Assembly (NCBI RefSeq): GCF_026213295.1
Contig: NC_079423.1
Location: 558,814-622,813, forward strand
Source of the DNA: Gadus chalcogrammus
Lineage: Eukaryota > Chordata > Actinopteri > Gadiformes > Gadidae
Direction of reading: 5' to 3'
DNA length: 64,000 nucleotides
The notes under the pieces: model-generated
Database searches by the model: none
Seen by the model: the letters and a program-made list of their open reading frames with translations, nothing else
Told to the model about the DNA's origin: nothing
Program-made: the position numbers and the translations under genes
Shown: piece after piece, positions 45,301 to 55,400 of the stretch
How the letters are laid out: every line of letters starts with the position of its first letter
Numbering within the stretch: the stretch's first letter is position 1

Positions 45301-48300
45301 AATGCCATGTTATGGGTACTCCCTCATTCAGCACAATGCATTGTGTTTTACTCTCACAGATAGAAACAAGAGAATCTCCACGACAGTCTCCAAAGCAGAA
45401 AGAGGCGTTTAAACACACAAACTACAGCCAAGGAACCGGCTTACAAATGAGTTCTACACACAGGTCTACAGATGGCTGGGAAGAGCAGGAAGATGCGTGT
45501 AGTGATGTAGCCTACTCGGAAAAGGAATGTCATTGTAAGTTTAACTCCAAATGTTAAGTCTACAGCTAACAATTTAAGAAAAGCTGTAAAGCTAAAAGAG
45601 CTATATGTAAAAAATTTACTGTACTAAATCATAAAATGATCTTATGTCAGATTAAGGAAAAATGACAAAACCAACATTTCTGGCTTCTCTGACAATGCTA
45701 CAACCACTATGTTCTGAGAAATTTCCGTTCTGGGTTGGAACGTTTGTTATGGTTTTGGCCTGCATGTTATGGTTTGCTATTCTAAGAGTACCCTAGGTTG
45801 CCAGATATTAAACAAATTGGTTTTGTGTCTGGGAACAAACGTCTCACTATCTCATACCCAACATAACATCAGCATGTATGCCTGTTGGTGTGTGGATGCA
45901 CGTTGGTCTGTGCAGCGCTTCATGGGCGGATCCAAGGGCCACTGCCTTACACTCCATACATAGCCGAAGAGGGGGGCCGCCATTGGACCGACAAGGAAGT
46001 GCGCGCTCTGCTGTGCGTTTGGGCCGACCGAACCATTCGGGACCAACTCAAGTGCACACTTCGCAACAAGTCAATTTTCCAGGAAATGGCCCATCAGATG
46101 CAACAGAACTTTGGCGTGGTGCGGAACTGGAAGCAATGCCGCACCAAGTATAAAAACCTCAAGTACGAGTACAAGACTGCCAGGAACGTGCAGGCCACAG
46201 GGAGCGGAGTGGGTCCGGGGAAGTATATGAAGTTCTTTGACGAGGTGGAAGGCATTCTGACCGATAGGGAACTGGACATCGGGGCCTGGTGTAATGGAGA
46301 CATGGAAGCAGGAATTCTGGGATCTCCGGCAGGCCAGACGCCGCAGACCATCAGAGCGTCCGAGAGTGAGGTCATCATAGAAATTGACGATGGCAAGTAT
46401 TACATTTTTTCAGATATCAGCAGCAGCCAATAGTTCAAACACACCCACTTTGAAAACTCTTTAACTTGTCATGCTGTCCTTACAGATGACAGTGACGACT
46501 ATGAGAATGATGTTGATATGGAGCAGAGACTGAAAGGAACAGGTTTGAAAGAAACAAATACATCAGGCTGCACAGTATAAACCAAAAATGATGAAGTCCT
46601 TGTTTAAAAGATTTGGACTATCAAGAACCATACTTCAAAACGTTAGACATGTTGCTTACTTTACCTTGTTCACCCTGTTTAGAACACTTAACGTTATCAC
46701 TCACCTGAGTGAGCATTATCAGTCATCATCCATCTCACATCTGTGGGTTATCATTTTGTATGCCGCACTATCAGGTTGCCTACTCAGGTTAAATGCCTGA
46801 TGTAGTGGAAAAACCTACAAGGTTCATTGGGAAATCTATGTACTTAAATACAATAAATTATTTCAATTCTGATTTTGGTAAGGGTTTAACAGTCAGTATA
46901 TATATTACCAACACAAACAGTTTATCAGCAAACTTTGCTGGCAAACATTTATATAATCCACAACAATAAAACAATAAATAATGGCAAATGTATGTAGAAA
47001 GGAACATTGAAAGAAGATTGTCCCTTAAAATCTTTCAACAATCATTCATCACATTTTGATATTTATACTGGGCAGCCGTGATTTTTATTTTTTTCTGACA
47101 ATTAAAAATATCTGCATTTCTGTTTTTGTACATCTGCTTACTCAATGAATATTTGGTCACTCAAGATACCTACCTATCTTCAAACCTTGCTGCGTCAGGC
47201 AGTGGCCAGTTCCATGTGGTAACTGTATCGGACACGGGCCGGAACTGGAGTGACCAGGAGATCCGGGCGCTTATTCAAGTTTGGTCTGAGGAGGGCATGT
47301 GCAAGCAGCTGGAGAACTCCACCAGAAAGAGGGACATCTTTGTCCAGATCTCAAACAGGTTAATGCTGCAGGGCGTTGAGAGAGACTGGAAGCAGTGCCA
47401 CACCAAGTACAAGAACCTCAAGTACCTGTATCGCTCTCTGCAGAAGGGGAAGGCGGAGGGCACCGACCCGCGGCGCCTCATGAGGTTCTATGACGAGGTA
47501 GATGCCCTTCTGACCCGCACCAGTACTGACTCTCCATGTGTGATGGGATACACAGAGCCCTACATTGAGCCAGACGGACTCTCAAGAATGACAGGCGATG
47601 AGGGGAGAAGCACGGCTGGTGTCAGTCCGACAAAATCGTTGACCACCAAGTCAAATCCTGGCATTGGGGAAGACGGAACCCAAAATACTGATACTTTCTT
47701 GTCTACAAGCTTGGAGGTCATACAATGTATTCACGATGCAGAATCTAAGCCACATGTAGTCATGGAACAGAGTTTGGGGCAACAACCACAGAGAAGCGTT
47801 TTACGTGAGTGATTCAATAGTCAGTTCCTATTCATATTATTACAAACATTTGTGCATATCTAGTGGTTAAAAACTTGCAGGGTTTGATAGTTAGAGTGCG
47901 GGATCATGGAAATTGAATTTGGTTCATATTGCAGGTCATGCAGAAACAACGTTTTCGGAAAACAGAGGAATAAAGAGAAAAGCTGTACATCAAGGTTGTT
48001 AAGAGTGTCTATCCTGTTCATTAATTTGTAAGACAGCCAGCAACGTGATTTTGCGCAACTGGGTTAGCCATGGACAGTCCGGTGACTCTGAAATTAAATT
48101 ATAAAAGACGGATGGTCAAGAGTTACAACAGCTGACCAAGTCGTGATTCGTAATGAAATCACGTGCACCTACTTTACTGAAAAAGCATCTAATCTTATTG
48201 AAGGCCACGTATCTTGGCCACATAAACAATATAACCCTTTCTTTTCTCATATTTCTATTTTCAGATACCACAGTGAGACTTGCGAAACGACTCGTTACCA

Positions 48301-48893
48301 GTAAAGAAGAACAGGACGACATTCCGATAATAGAGATGAGTTCAGTTCGTTCTTTCTGGGCATCTAAACCGATCACGGACAGCAAGGTAACCTCGATTCC
48401 CCCCGTATTACTACCAAGTGGCAAGAACCAAAGCAATTTTACTAGTACAACAAAAAATGCAACTAAACCACTTATAAAAGCTGTAGGCCCAACATGTTTT
48501 GGGCTGTGAATTGAGGCACATGATCCCTGGTTATTGGTGGAATGAGTACAAGGGAAGAGCATCATATCTAGTATTCAATGATGATTGAGTATACCGTTTA
48601 TGCCACTGTAAAAGGTCAGATTGCCCAAGGTCATACATTATTTGATTTTAAGACCATTAACTGGCAGTTTAATAGTATAGGATACGGCCGTATCCTATAC
48701 TATTAAACGTGGGAATATTGCGTGGGAATAGTAATGATCGTGTCTATCATGTGTTGACAACATACCTGTGTTGCAACGCCGTAAGTCCCAAAGTTAAGAC
48801 CTGGGCAACTTCCAGCTGTGTTGGCCACTCTCCTGCTGCAACACATCCGAAGACGCCGCACTCTTCTCCGATCCCATTCTCTTCAAACTCCAT
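33358..48893 (-). CDS. ppat: PPAT, glutamine phosphoribosylpyrophosphate amidotransferase
   Basis: Eleven exons, high to low: 48893-48766, 44400-44334, 37802-37596, 37462-37350, 36964-36819, 36613-36541, 36437-36286, 34343-34216, 34104-33883, 33808-33688, 33533-33358. All are GT-AG in phase; 1,533 bases, 510 residues (human 517). It catalyses the committed first step of de novo purine synthesis, PRPP plus glutamine to phosphoribosylamine, in the cytosol. Seen: start [17 protein letters not shown], whose Cys12 is the nucleophile freed by propeptide removal; glutaminase motifs [11 protein letters not shown] and [26 protein letters not shown] loop [14 protein letters not shown] near 386-399; and C-terminal [16 protein letters not shown] with probable Fe-S ligands. 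Intron 1 holds an opposite-strand gene, intron 2 the foldback element, intron 7 the Harbinger relic. Head-to-head with paics. No damage seen. Confidence 0.97.
34661..35091 (+). pseudogene. Harbinger Myb/SANT-like accessory protein, broken
   Basis: Starts at an ATG (34661), meets an in-frame TAG at 34685-34687, then runs [34 protein letters not shown] and, after a probable intron (34861-34980), [16 protein letters not shown] to a TAA at 35089-35091. The tryptophan spacing and KKKW block are those of the Myb/MADF-like DNA-binding protein that accompanies Harbinger transposases and helps them enter the nucleus and bind the ends. The early stop argues it is dead in this copy. Confidence 0.65.
34966..35813 (-). 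pseudogene. Harbinger (HARBI1-like) DDE transposase, broken
   Basis: The frame from 35813 encodes [20 protein letters not shown], a helix-rich N-terminal part with [10 protein letters not shown], and [11 protein letters not shown], which holds the first catalytic Asp. Near 35300 the frame shifts; the second frame (to 34966) continues with [17 protein letters not shown] and [13 protein letters not shown], holding the second Asp. The third acidic residue and the C-terminal end are missing. HARBI1-family proteins run to about 350 residues. Frameshift plus truncation make it inactive. Confidence 0.85.
38514..41605 (+). repeat. 168-bp satellite, left arm, about 18 copies
   Basis: A monomer of 168 bases, recognisable by TTGCTCAATAGCTTCCGAGT, recurs 19 times (first copy partial). 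Two forms alternate: A has TCCTATGGGAAATTGC and GTTGACCTGTCCTAC, B has TCCTATGGAAGACGGC and TTTAGACCTGTTCTAC. Some variants recur every 840 bases (five monomers): TTAATGTTTTGCTCC at about 39460 and 40300, TTTATATTTTGCTCC at about 39965 and 40805, and CTCCTATTTAATTTAAAT at about 39305 and 40145. So a higher-order unit was duplicated. No coding frame. Confidence 0.97.
41606..42520. other. Unique centre of the foldback element
   Basis: About 0.9 kb between the two satellite arms. It has no frame over 84 codons. Seen: a 10-bp hairpin stem (ATTCCAAGGT with ACCTTGGAAT, about 41648-41681) and a very AT-rich stretch (41880-42000, with TAATTAATTAAATATT). I recognise no gene or transposase here. Confidence 0.6.
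42521..43762 (-). repeat. 168-bp satellite, right arm (inverted), about 7.4 copies
   Basis: The same monomer as at 38514-41605 in reverse orientation, eight recognisable copies. The innermost copies (near 42550-42910) are form B and the outer ones form A, which mirrors the left arm where the innermost two (41393, 41561) are B. The arm is less than half as long as the left arm. Confidence 0.97.
45312..48509 (+). CDS. Protein with two Myb/SANT-like DNA-binding domains, nested in ppat intron 1
   Basis: Exons 45312-45534, 45916-46392, 46486-46542, 47199-47804, 47935-47994, 48265-48509; the phases join and give 555 residues. Start is the first in-frame ATG in the first exon found; upstream exons are possible, and the last exon could instead splice at 48386. 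Domain 1 (about 95-188): [48 protein letters not shown]. Domain 2 (about 266-355): [44 protein letters not shown]. Both have the trihelix-like Myb/SANT-like fold (Myb_DNA-bind_4 type) found in MSANTD proteins and ZSCAN20/29. Between them is an acidic linker ([16 protein letters not shown]). Inferred role: nuclear DNA-binding protein, perhaps from a domesticated transposon protein. The intron after 46392 begins with GC. I cannot assign an orthologue. Confidence 0.75.
46393..46485 (+). other. Probable GC-AG intron of the nested Myb/SANT gene
   Basis: The 93-base intron starts GCAAGT and ends TTACAG. Splicing here joins GAT G to AT GAC and continues an acidic frame. The nearby GT (GTATTA, 46397) would give an immediate stop after joining. 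GC donors make up roughly one percent of vertebrate introns, and GCAAGT is their usual form. Confidence 0.6.
48667..48708. repeat. Perfect 42-bp palindrome in ppat intron 1
   Basis: GTTTAATAGTATAGGATACG then G, and its exact complement back, with no spacer and no mismatch. It starts 57 bases past the ppat exon 1 donor (48765) and about 160 bases past the stop of the nested gene. In RNA of either strand it can form a hairpin of up to 21 pairs. No function known to me. Confidence 0.95.
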
Positions 48894-49499
48894 CCTTAAT
48901 GGACTTGCTTGCCTCCGCTGCACGTACTTACAGAAAAAGTTAAAGAGCGCGATTACACTACGATTTCCTTAACCACGTGCAAATCGGTAGACTTGCTAAG
49001 TATCCAGTCAATTGAACCGTTTTCGACACAACTGGAACGGCCTATCGATAGAACGGATGGAAGCACAACTATCAGTCGCACGTGACAATTTACGATCATT
49101 CAACTTTAAGCATCCTCATCTGATAGATGACTAATTTACGTTTTCGATGATAACATGAATGTTCTGACGACTTCTGATTAATTATTTCGGATCATTGTGC
49201 CCGTAGAAAAGTCGAAAAACAGGGTTGCATTAAAATACTAGAAGTCTGATTCTGGAATGGCAACGTTATTACCCCCACGTGGTACCACTGCAGTGCTCTG
49301 ATTGGCTCTTGCATTTGGTCTTCGCGTCACTTTAGCAAACTTCCCGGTTCCTCTCCCGAGTCCCCGACACGCGCTCCATTCTCTGCCATCTCTAATTTGT
49401 AAGCCACGGGTTTATTTTCAGACGTTTAAAACGCTGTCGGGCTTTTTCGTCTTTGTCTTTTGTTTCATTCTCAAGGACCACACGTTTTGCAAGAACGCT
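48894..49499. promoter_or_regulatory. Shared ppat-paics divergent promoter region
   Basis: The 606 bases between the two start codons hold three CACGTG E-boxes (48974-48979, 49079-49084, 49276-49281) and an inverted CCAAT box (ATTGG, 49301-49305). No clear TATA box is seen for either gene. The vertebrate GPAT/AIRC pair is known to share a short two-way promoter, and both genes are MYC targets in mammals, which fits the E-boxes. Initiation sites are not visible. Confidence 0.75.
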
Positions 49500-52400
49500 A
49501 TGGCCGCTGCACAAGGTAGGCGGACTCTTCATCTACCCAAAAAGTTTTTGCGCAACATTCCTCACATTTCAGCAAGTCTATCAAATGTTAATGGACGCTT
49601 TTGTGGCTGTGCATGTTTTTTTTTGTTTGTCTTTTGTTAGAGTTGAAACTTGGCCAGAAACTGAACGAGGGAAAGACGAAGGAAATTTATTCGCTTGTGG
49701 ATCAGCCCGGTCTAGTACTGGTGCAATCCAAAAACCAGATCACTGCTGGAAATGCGGTTCGGAAAGACCAGATGGAGGGCAAGGCCGCTATCGCTAACAG
49801 AACCACCAGCTGCGTATTCAAGCTGCTGCAGGAGGCAGGTGAGAAACACCGTCCGAAGTGATTCGAGTCACTGGAACTGTGGATTTTTTTTTAGGTGTTA
49901 TGCAGTGTTTGTAAGTCTTCCTCCATGAATCGGATGTCAGTTGTTACGTAAAAAGTCAAAATTTCTAATGAACTGATATGTTTCAGTGTATTAGTTAAAA
50001 TAAATCTAATGGCGAGTGTAAATGATTGTGTGCCAAAATAGTCTAAATCTGCCCGCCCCCATTTATATAGATGTGCAACAGAAGATATTGATTGTAGATA
50101 GATTACGCTTCAATTGCTGTTAAAAAGAACCATTCAGTGTCAGTCATTATGTACCAATGACGACCTTCTTAATTATATCCTATAGTAAACTTCCGGAGCT
50201 ACCTACTTTTCTGCATTTCTATGTTCATGTTACACACAGACAATCATTTCCCAAAATATGTTAATGAATGAAAACATGGTTAATCTCCCAATTTATATAT
50301 TCCATGCGTGCTGCATGATCTGCTCTAGAAGCATTGAGTAGAATGGACATGATGAATGCTTGTAACGTTCAGGAATCAAGACGGCATTTGTGGAGCAGCA
50401 CTCGGACACAGCGTTCATCGCGGTCCACTGTGAGATGATCCCCATCGAGTGGGTCTGTCGAAGGGTGGCCACCGGGTCCTTTCTCAAGAGAAATCCCGGT
50501 GTCAAGGAAGGATATCGCTTCTCTCCACTGAAGCTGGAGATGTTCTTCAAAGTAAGCGTATTGTATATTCTCAGAAGAAAATGTGTAGGGCTTCTGCATT
50601 CTAACATCACGTCGCAATGGCCGCGTCCATTACAGAAGTATATGAGCATAGGAATGTTATTTTATGGTAGGAATGGTGTTTTGGTAATTCTATGGTAATT
50701 CATTTTGGAATAATTTTGCATTTTAGGGAAAGGTTGTGTTTTAAAACTTTCAAAGTGTTTCTCATGAATATCAACGTTTTGATTGTCCTAGTTTCAGTTG
50801 TATTTACGTTTTCTACCTGACGACTCAAAAGGACCAGGAGCATTGCCAACAATAAATCACATGATGAATTCCGATGTTGAAGCCCTATGTCCTTTTTCAA
50901 CGTCATTGGTTTGCCGGAATGGTATTTTTTACTTTGCCTGCTTGAATTCTTCTGCATTATAAGTTTTCTCTATGTTGCTATTAGACCTTGGACCTATTAG
51001 ACACTTTGCTTTGAATGTGCTTTAGGATGATGAATTTTTGCTTTAGGATGATGCCGACAATGACCCCCAATGGTCGGAGGAGCAACTGCTGGTGGCCAAT
51101 TTCTCTCTGGCTGGGCTCGCCATCAGCCAGTGTGAGGTGGACATCATGAACCGCAGCACCGTGGCCATCTTTGAGATCCTGGAGAGGGCCTGGGCCACCC
51201 AAAACTGCACTTTGGTTGACATGAAGGTACATGGTCTCATTGCTGCCCCCGATTGGTAAAAATACATAATAAAAAATTGAGATTATAGTGTGCAGATTTG
51301 AAAAGTTTGCACATGCTAGGGTTGGGCAATTGTCTACAAGCTTCCATCGTCAGATTGCGGCCCCTAGCGATCGTCGATCTGAACGGCGGGGGGGTGTGTC
51401 GACGTTCAGGCACACGCGCGCAATAGCTCCGCCGCGTTTACATGGCGCTTCTGATCCGATTAGAAGTGGAAAAACGGCTCTATCGGAATAATATTTTTCT
51501 TATATGCGCGTCAATCAGAATACAATTCTCTGATCGGAATACAATTCCATGCGGAATAGAAAGAGGTGGTGTAGTCCGCTATAATCGACATGCTTTTACT
51601 TTAGAGGGATGGCAATTGCGACGGCTGCAATTGGGCCATCTGTACTTTTATGCACACCGAACTAGACCACCGTCAAGGAAAGTGGATTTTTTTTTTGCCT
51701 TGTGTCCGGTTGCTAAGCGACGTCAACGTCTTTGGCACCCTATTTCTCTGCTGGTCAACACTACGAATGGTAATTGTAAAAAGACACACCGTGTTAAGAT
51801 ATTGTTTCGTTTTGGCAAGGAGCCATGCAATAAGCGGGATGATGTTTATTATAATGCATCCCTTAAATGTATCATATATGTTCAGACCAACCTAATGGTT
51901 TTCCGACAGACATACGGACGTACGTATACCACTTTTTTGAAATGCCATATATATACAGTACATCCGGAATTGCATGATGGGAATAGATCTATTCAGATTA
52001 GAAATCAAATAGGATCAGAAGTGTCCATGTAAACGCGGATTAGACAGACACACGCAATGGCTCCGCCATTTTCTTAACCCACGCGCACACACACCCGCGC
52101 ACACGGAACGTTTTTCAAAGTGACATGCAGCGGAGTGTGATGTCATTTCGCCGTGCGAGCAGACCGGCAGGTTTCGAGGCTCTCCTCTCCTAGCAGTGAG
52201 TGACTACGCAGTTCAGCGCTACAAAGTGTGTTTCCAGCTGTGCCAGTTAAATTCAATTGCATTTGCGGGGCTTTTTAAGCTGTAAAAGTAGCCACCAGAC
52301 CACACACAGCACACCACAGCGCTGTTTTTCTGGCAATCAAAATAATTATTAATAAAAAAACAAAACCTTTTCATCGTCAATTTGAGACAATTGACGATGG

Positions 52401-55400
52401 AATCCATCTATCGTCGATAGAATCGACCATCGGCCCATCCCTAGCACATGCATAATGAGTTATATTTTATGTAAACGAGGACGGAAGGGGGACATATTTG
52501 AACTAGTTTAGTCTTCCAACAATGCGCTGGTACACAAGGAGACTCGTTAGTCTTATGAGTGATCGCTGTGTTCTTCCTTCGATGATGCCTTTTCACAAAG
52601 GTATAATTTTTGTACAATTGTACTTGTGAAATGGCTTGAATCATAATTTAGGCTTTATTTAATGAATATCTTATTAGATCGAGTTTGGTGTCAACGTCAC
52701 CACCAAAGAGGTTGTCCTCGCAGACGTGGTTGACAATGATTCCTGGAGGCTGTGGCCGGCAGGAGATCGGTGCCAGCAGAAGGACAAGCAGGTAGAGGTT
52801 CTCCACCTTTGCTGCACTAGATCTCCACCAATGCAGTTCTGTTGGGAGGAAATCACTTTGAATAATGTGTACTATTTTTCTTCCTTGTGCTAGGTGTACC
52901 GTGATCTTAAAGAGGTCACACCTGAAGCTATGCAGGTGGTTAAGAGGAACTTTGAGTGGGTCTCTGAAAAGGTCAAGGTACGTACTACTCTGTTCTCGTT
53001 GCTTTCTTGAAAGGAGTCTCAATGTTTGGCGTTTAGCCAGAATGTTTATTGTGGGGATTTGGTTAATTCTCAACCAATTGGATTTCTGTAGTGTTCTTAA
53101 AATTCCATTCATATTCTGCATTGAGGTTTTCATTATTAGTCATAAAGTCATAACCATCCGAAGTACACGTTCCACAAGCCTTTATGTGGTGAAAAGATGG
53201 TATATGCTCCTGTAGAAGCTAGTTAAAGAAAGTTTTAAGCAAAGCATGTTTTATTTGCAATGTCATTTAAAAGCACTACACAACCCACAATTCTAAAGTG
53301 TAACACTGTCTTTGATTGGTGGGGCTCGCTGTTGCCACTGAACTCCATCGCTTACCACAGAGCAACCATGATTTTCCTCAGACTTATGGAAAGTTAGAGT
53401 TGTTGATAGATGCCCGATAGGGAATTGCAGGCAGGCCATTTTTTATAATTCACAATTTTTGGTCAAAATCACAGTTCGATATTTTCCCCAAATCGTTCAG
53501 CCCTACTGGAATAACTCTGTTGCGGTTATACAATTATTTTTGAGTTTGTTTGTTCATAAAACTCCTTCAAATGCACTATTGGCCTCAGTGGTAGCTAAGT
53601 TTTTAATATTTTTAGAAGGTGTGTGGGTGTGGGTGGGGTCGTGCTGAAGGGAATGTGCTTCCTCCAAAAAGGGAGTAATCTAAGTCGGGCAAATATGCCC
53701 GACTTGCGCCCGCCTTTTTCCCGGCATGGTTCGCGTTTACACTGACCGAGGTAATATACCGGCTTGACTTGCACCCCGATTGAGCCTCTCGGACCCTACA
53801 CACATTGGGGAAGTTGATGTAAATGCGATTAGAGGGCTTTGCGGTTCCAGGGGCGGGACTTCGGTAGAGGTGTTGCTGCGTTGTCTCAGAGAGACAACGC
53901 AGTGATATCAACATGAGTAATACTAACTGGAGAGACGGTGAAGTCTGCAAGCTGCTGACATCATGGTAGAGAAGGTGATGCAGTTGCATTTAACAAAGAC
54001 GGTGAAAGATGGGTGTTATCTAGAATAGACGCAGAGGAACTTTCCTTATGAGGCTTTTGTCGGGATAAAAAAAAACATGTGGTCAGCAAAATAATACGTT
54101 TTTGCGTTTTTGCAATTGTATATAGTAACCTACACTGAGATGTTTTCGACTCATTCGTGAATGCGAGTGGCTTATATAAAGAAACAATCAGAGTATGTAT
54201 ATTTCTCGATGTCTACTCTCCTTGCGTAGCCCCGCCTACTCCAATGAACGAAGAGAGCTGGTTCCGTGACAAAGGTGGATTTTAACCCCTCGGTTTTGCA
54301 CAGGCAAACGGCACAGACGGTGAAATTGCACGGTGTGCCAAGCCGCAACCGTACCTGCTTGGCATTTTAAAATGCCTACAGTTTTACTCTATCACAGCAC
54401 CCCCGCCTGGCCCATGTGACCTTCTGATGAGATATAAATATACCACCACCATTTTTTTACACCCACAATGGTTTTCTTGTTCTTAAGTCTGGTACTATAT
54501 TATCCTAATTGTTCTAAATGTCTTTACCATGTTATACTTGATGCTGTCAAGTGGTGGCGGCAGCAGTAAATACTACGTGCCTAAAACAAAAGTACTTTCA
54601 GCAGGGCTCCAGACTAACTTTTTCCTTGGGTGCACTGGTGCGCCTAAATCTTTATTTTGGGTGCACCAGCACGTATTTATGGTGCACGCAAGTTTTGAGT
54701 TGTTAAGGGGGAGGGGGGGGGCAACCCGGGCAGCTGCACCGGTTGCACCGTCGATATTTACGCCATTGATTAATAATATCTTGACCATTAAATAAATGCC
54801 TTAAATAAATGCCAAATCTGTATCTCTCATAAAGAATATCGTCAGACAATGCCAAGGGATCGGTTCTGTCCCGAAAAACCCTCTGTCTCTGGAGAGACGC
54901 CTGTACGATAAGTGTGCCGAGGTCCATGGGAACACTCACAAATGGTGACGCCATTATCGGAGGAGGGGCTAGGAAGCTGCGCACGCCGATATAAGTAGCC
55001 GATCTCCGGGTAGACTCGCTGAAAAGCTGCTCCCGACCAGGTTTGGTTGCGAGCGTAAGTCACCATGGTGATACAGCGACGCTTAAAGAGATCAACTTTC
55101 ATAGTACAGCTAACCCAGGCTTTCAGTTCAACATACCTCGCTAACCCTCTAATCGAGCTTCGTAGTACAGGCCCCTGGATTGGGCTTCGCGGGTTTGTTT
55201 ACCGGCGTTTCTATTGTTACCGGTCTTGCGTGTTCCAACGGTTTATTAGGTGTCTAATAAATCGCTGTCTAATCAATACTTCATTCACTGCCTCTTCCGT
55301 GGTTATTACATTATTATGAATAGACTGCTCTGTAAAAAAATAAATAATAATTATACCAGATACATTTTCAGTCGCACCGGTGCGCCCAAATAAAATATTT

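Noticed and set aside
51442..52032. 196-codon frame in paics intron 4
   Set aside because: It spans the inner inverted-repeat element end to end and has no protein-like composition.
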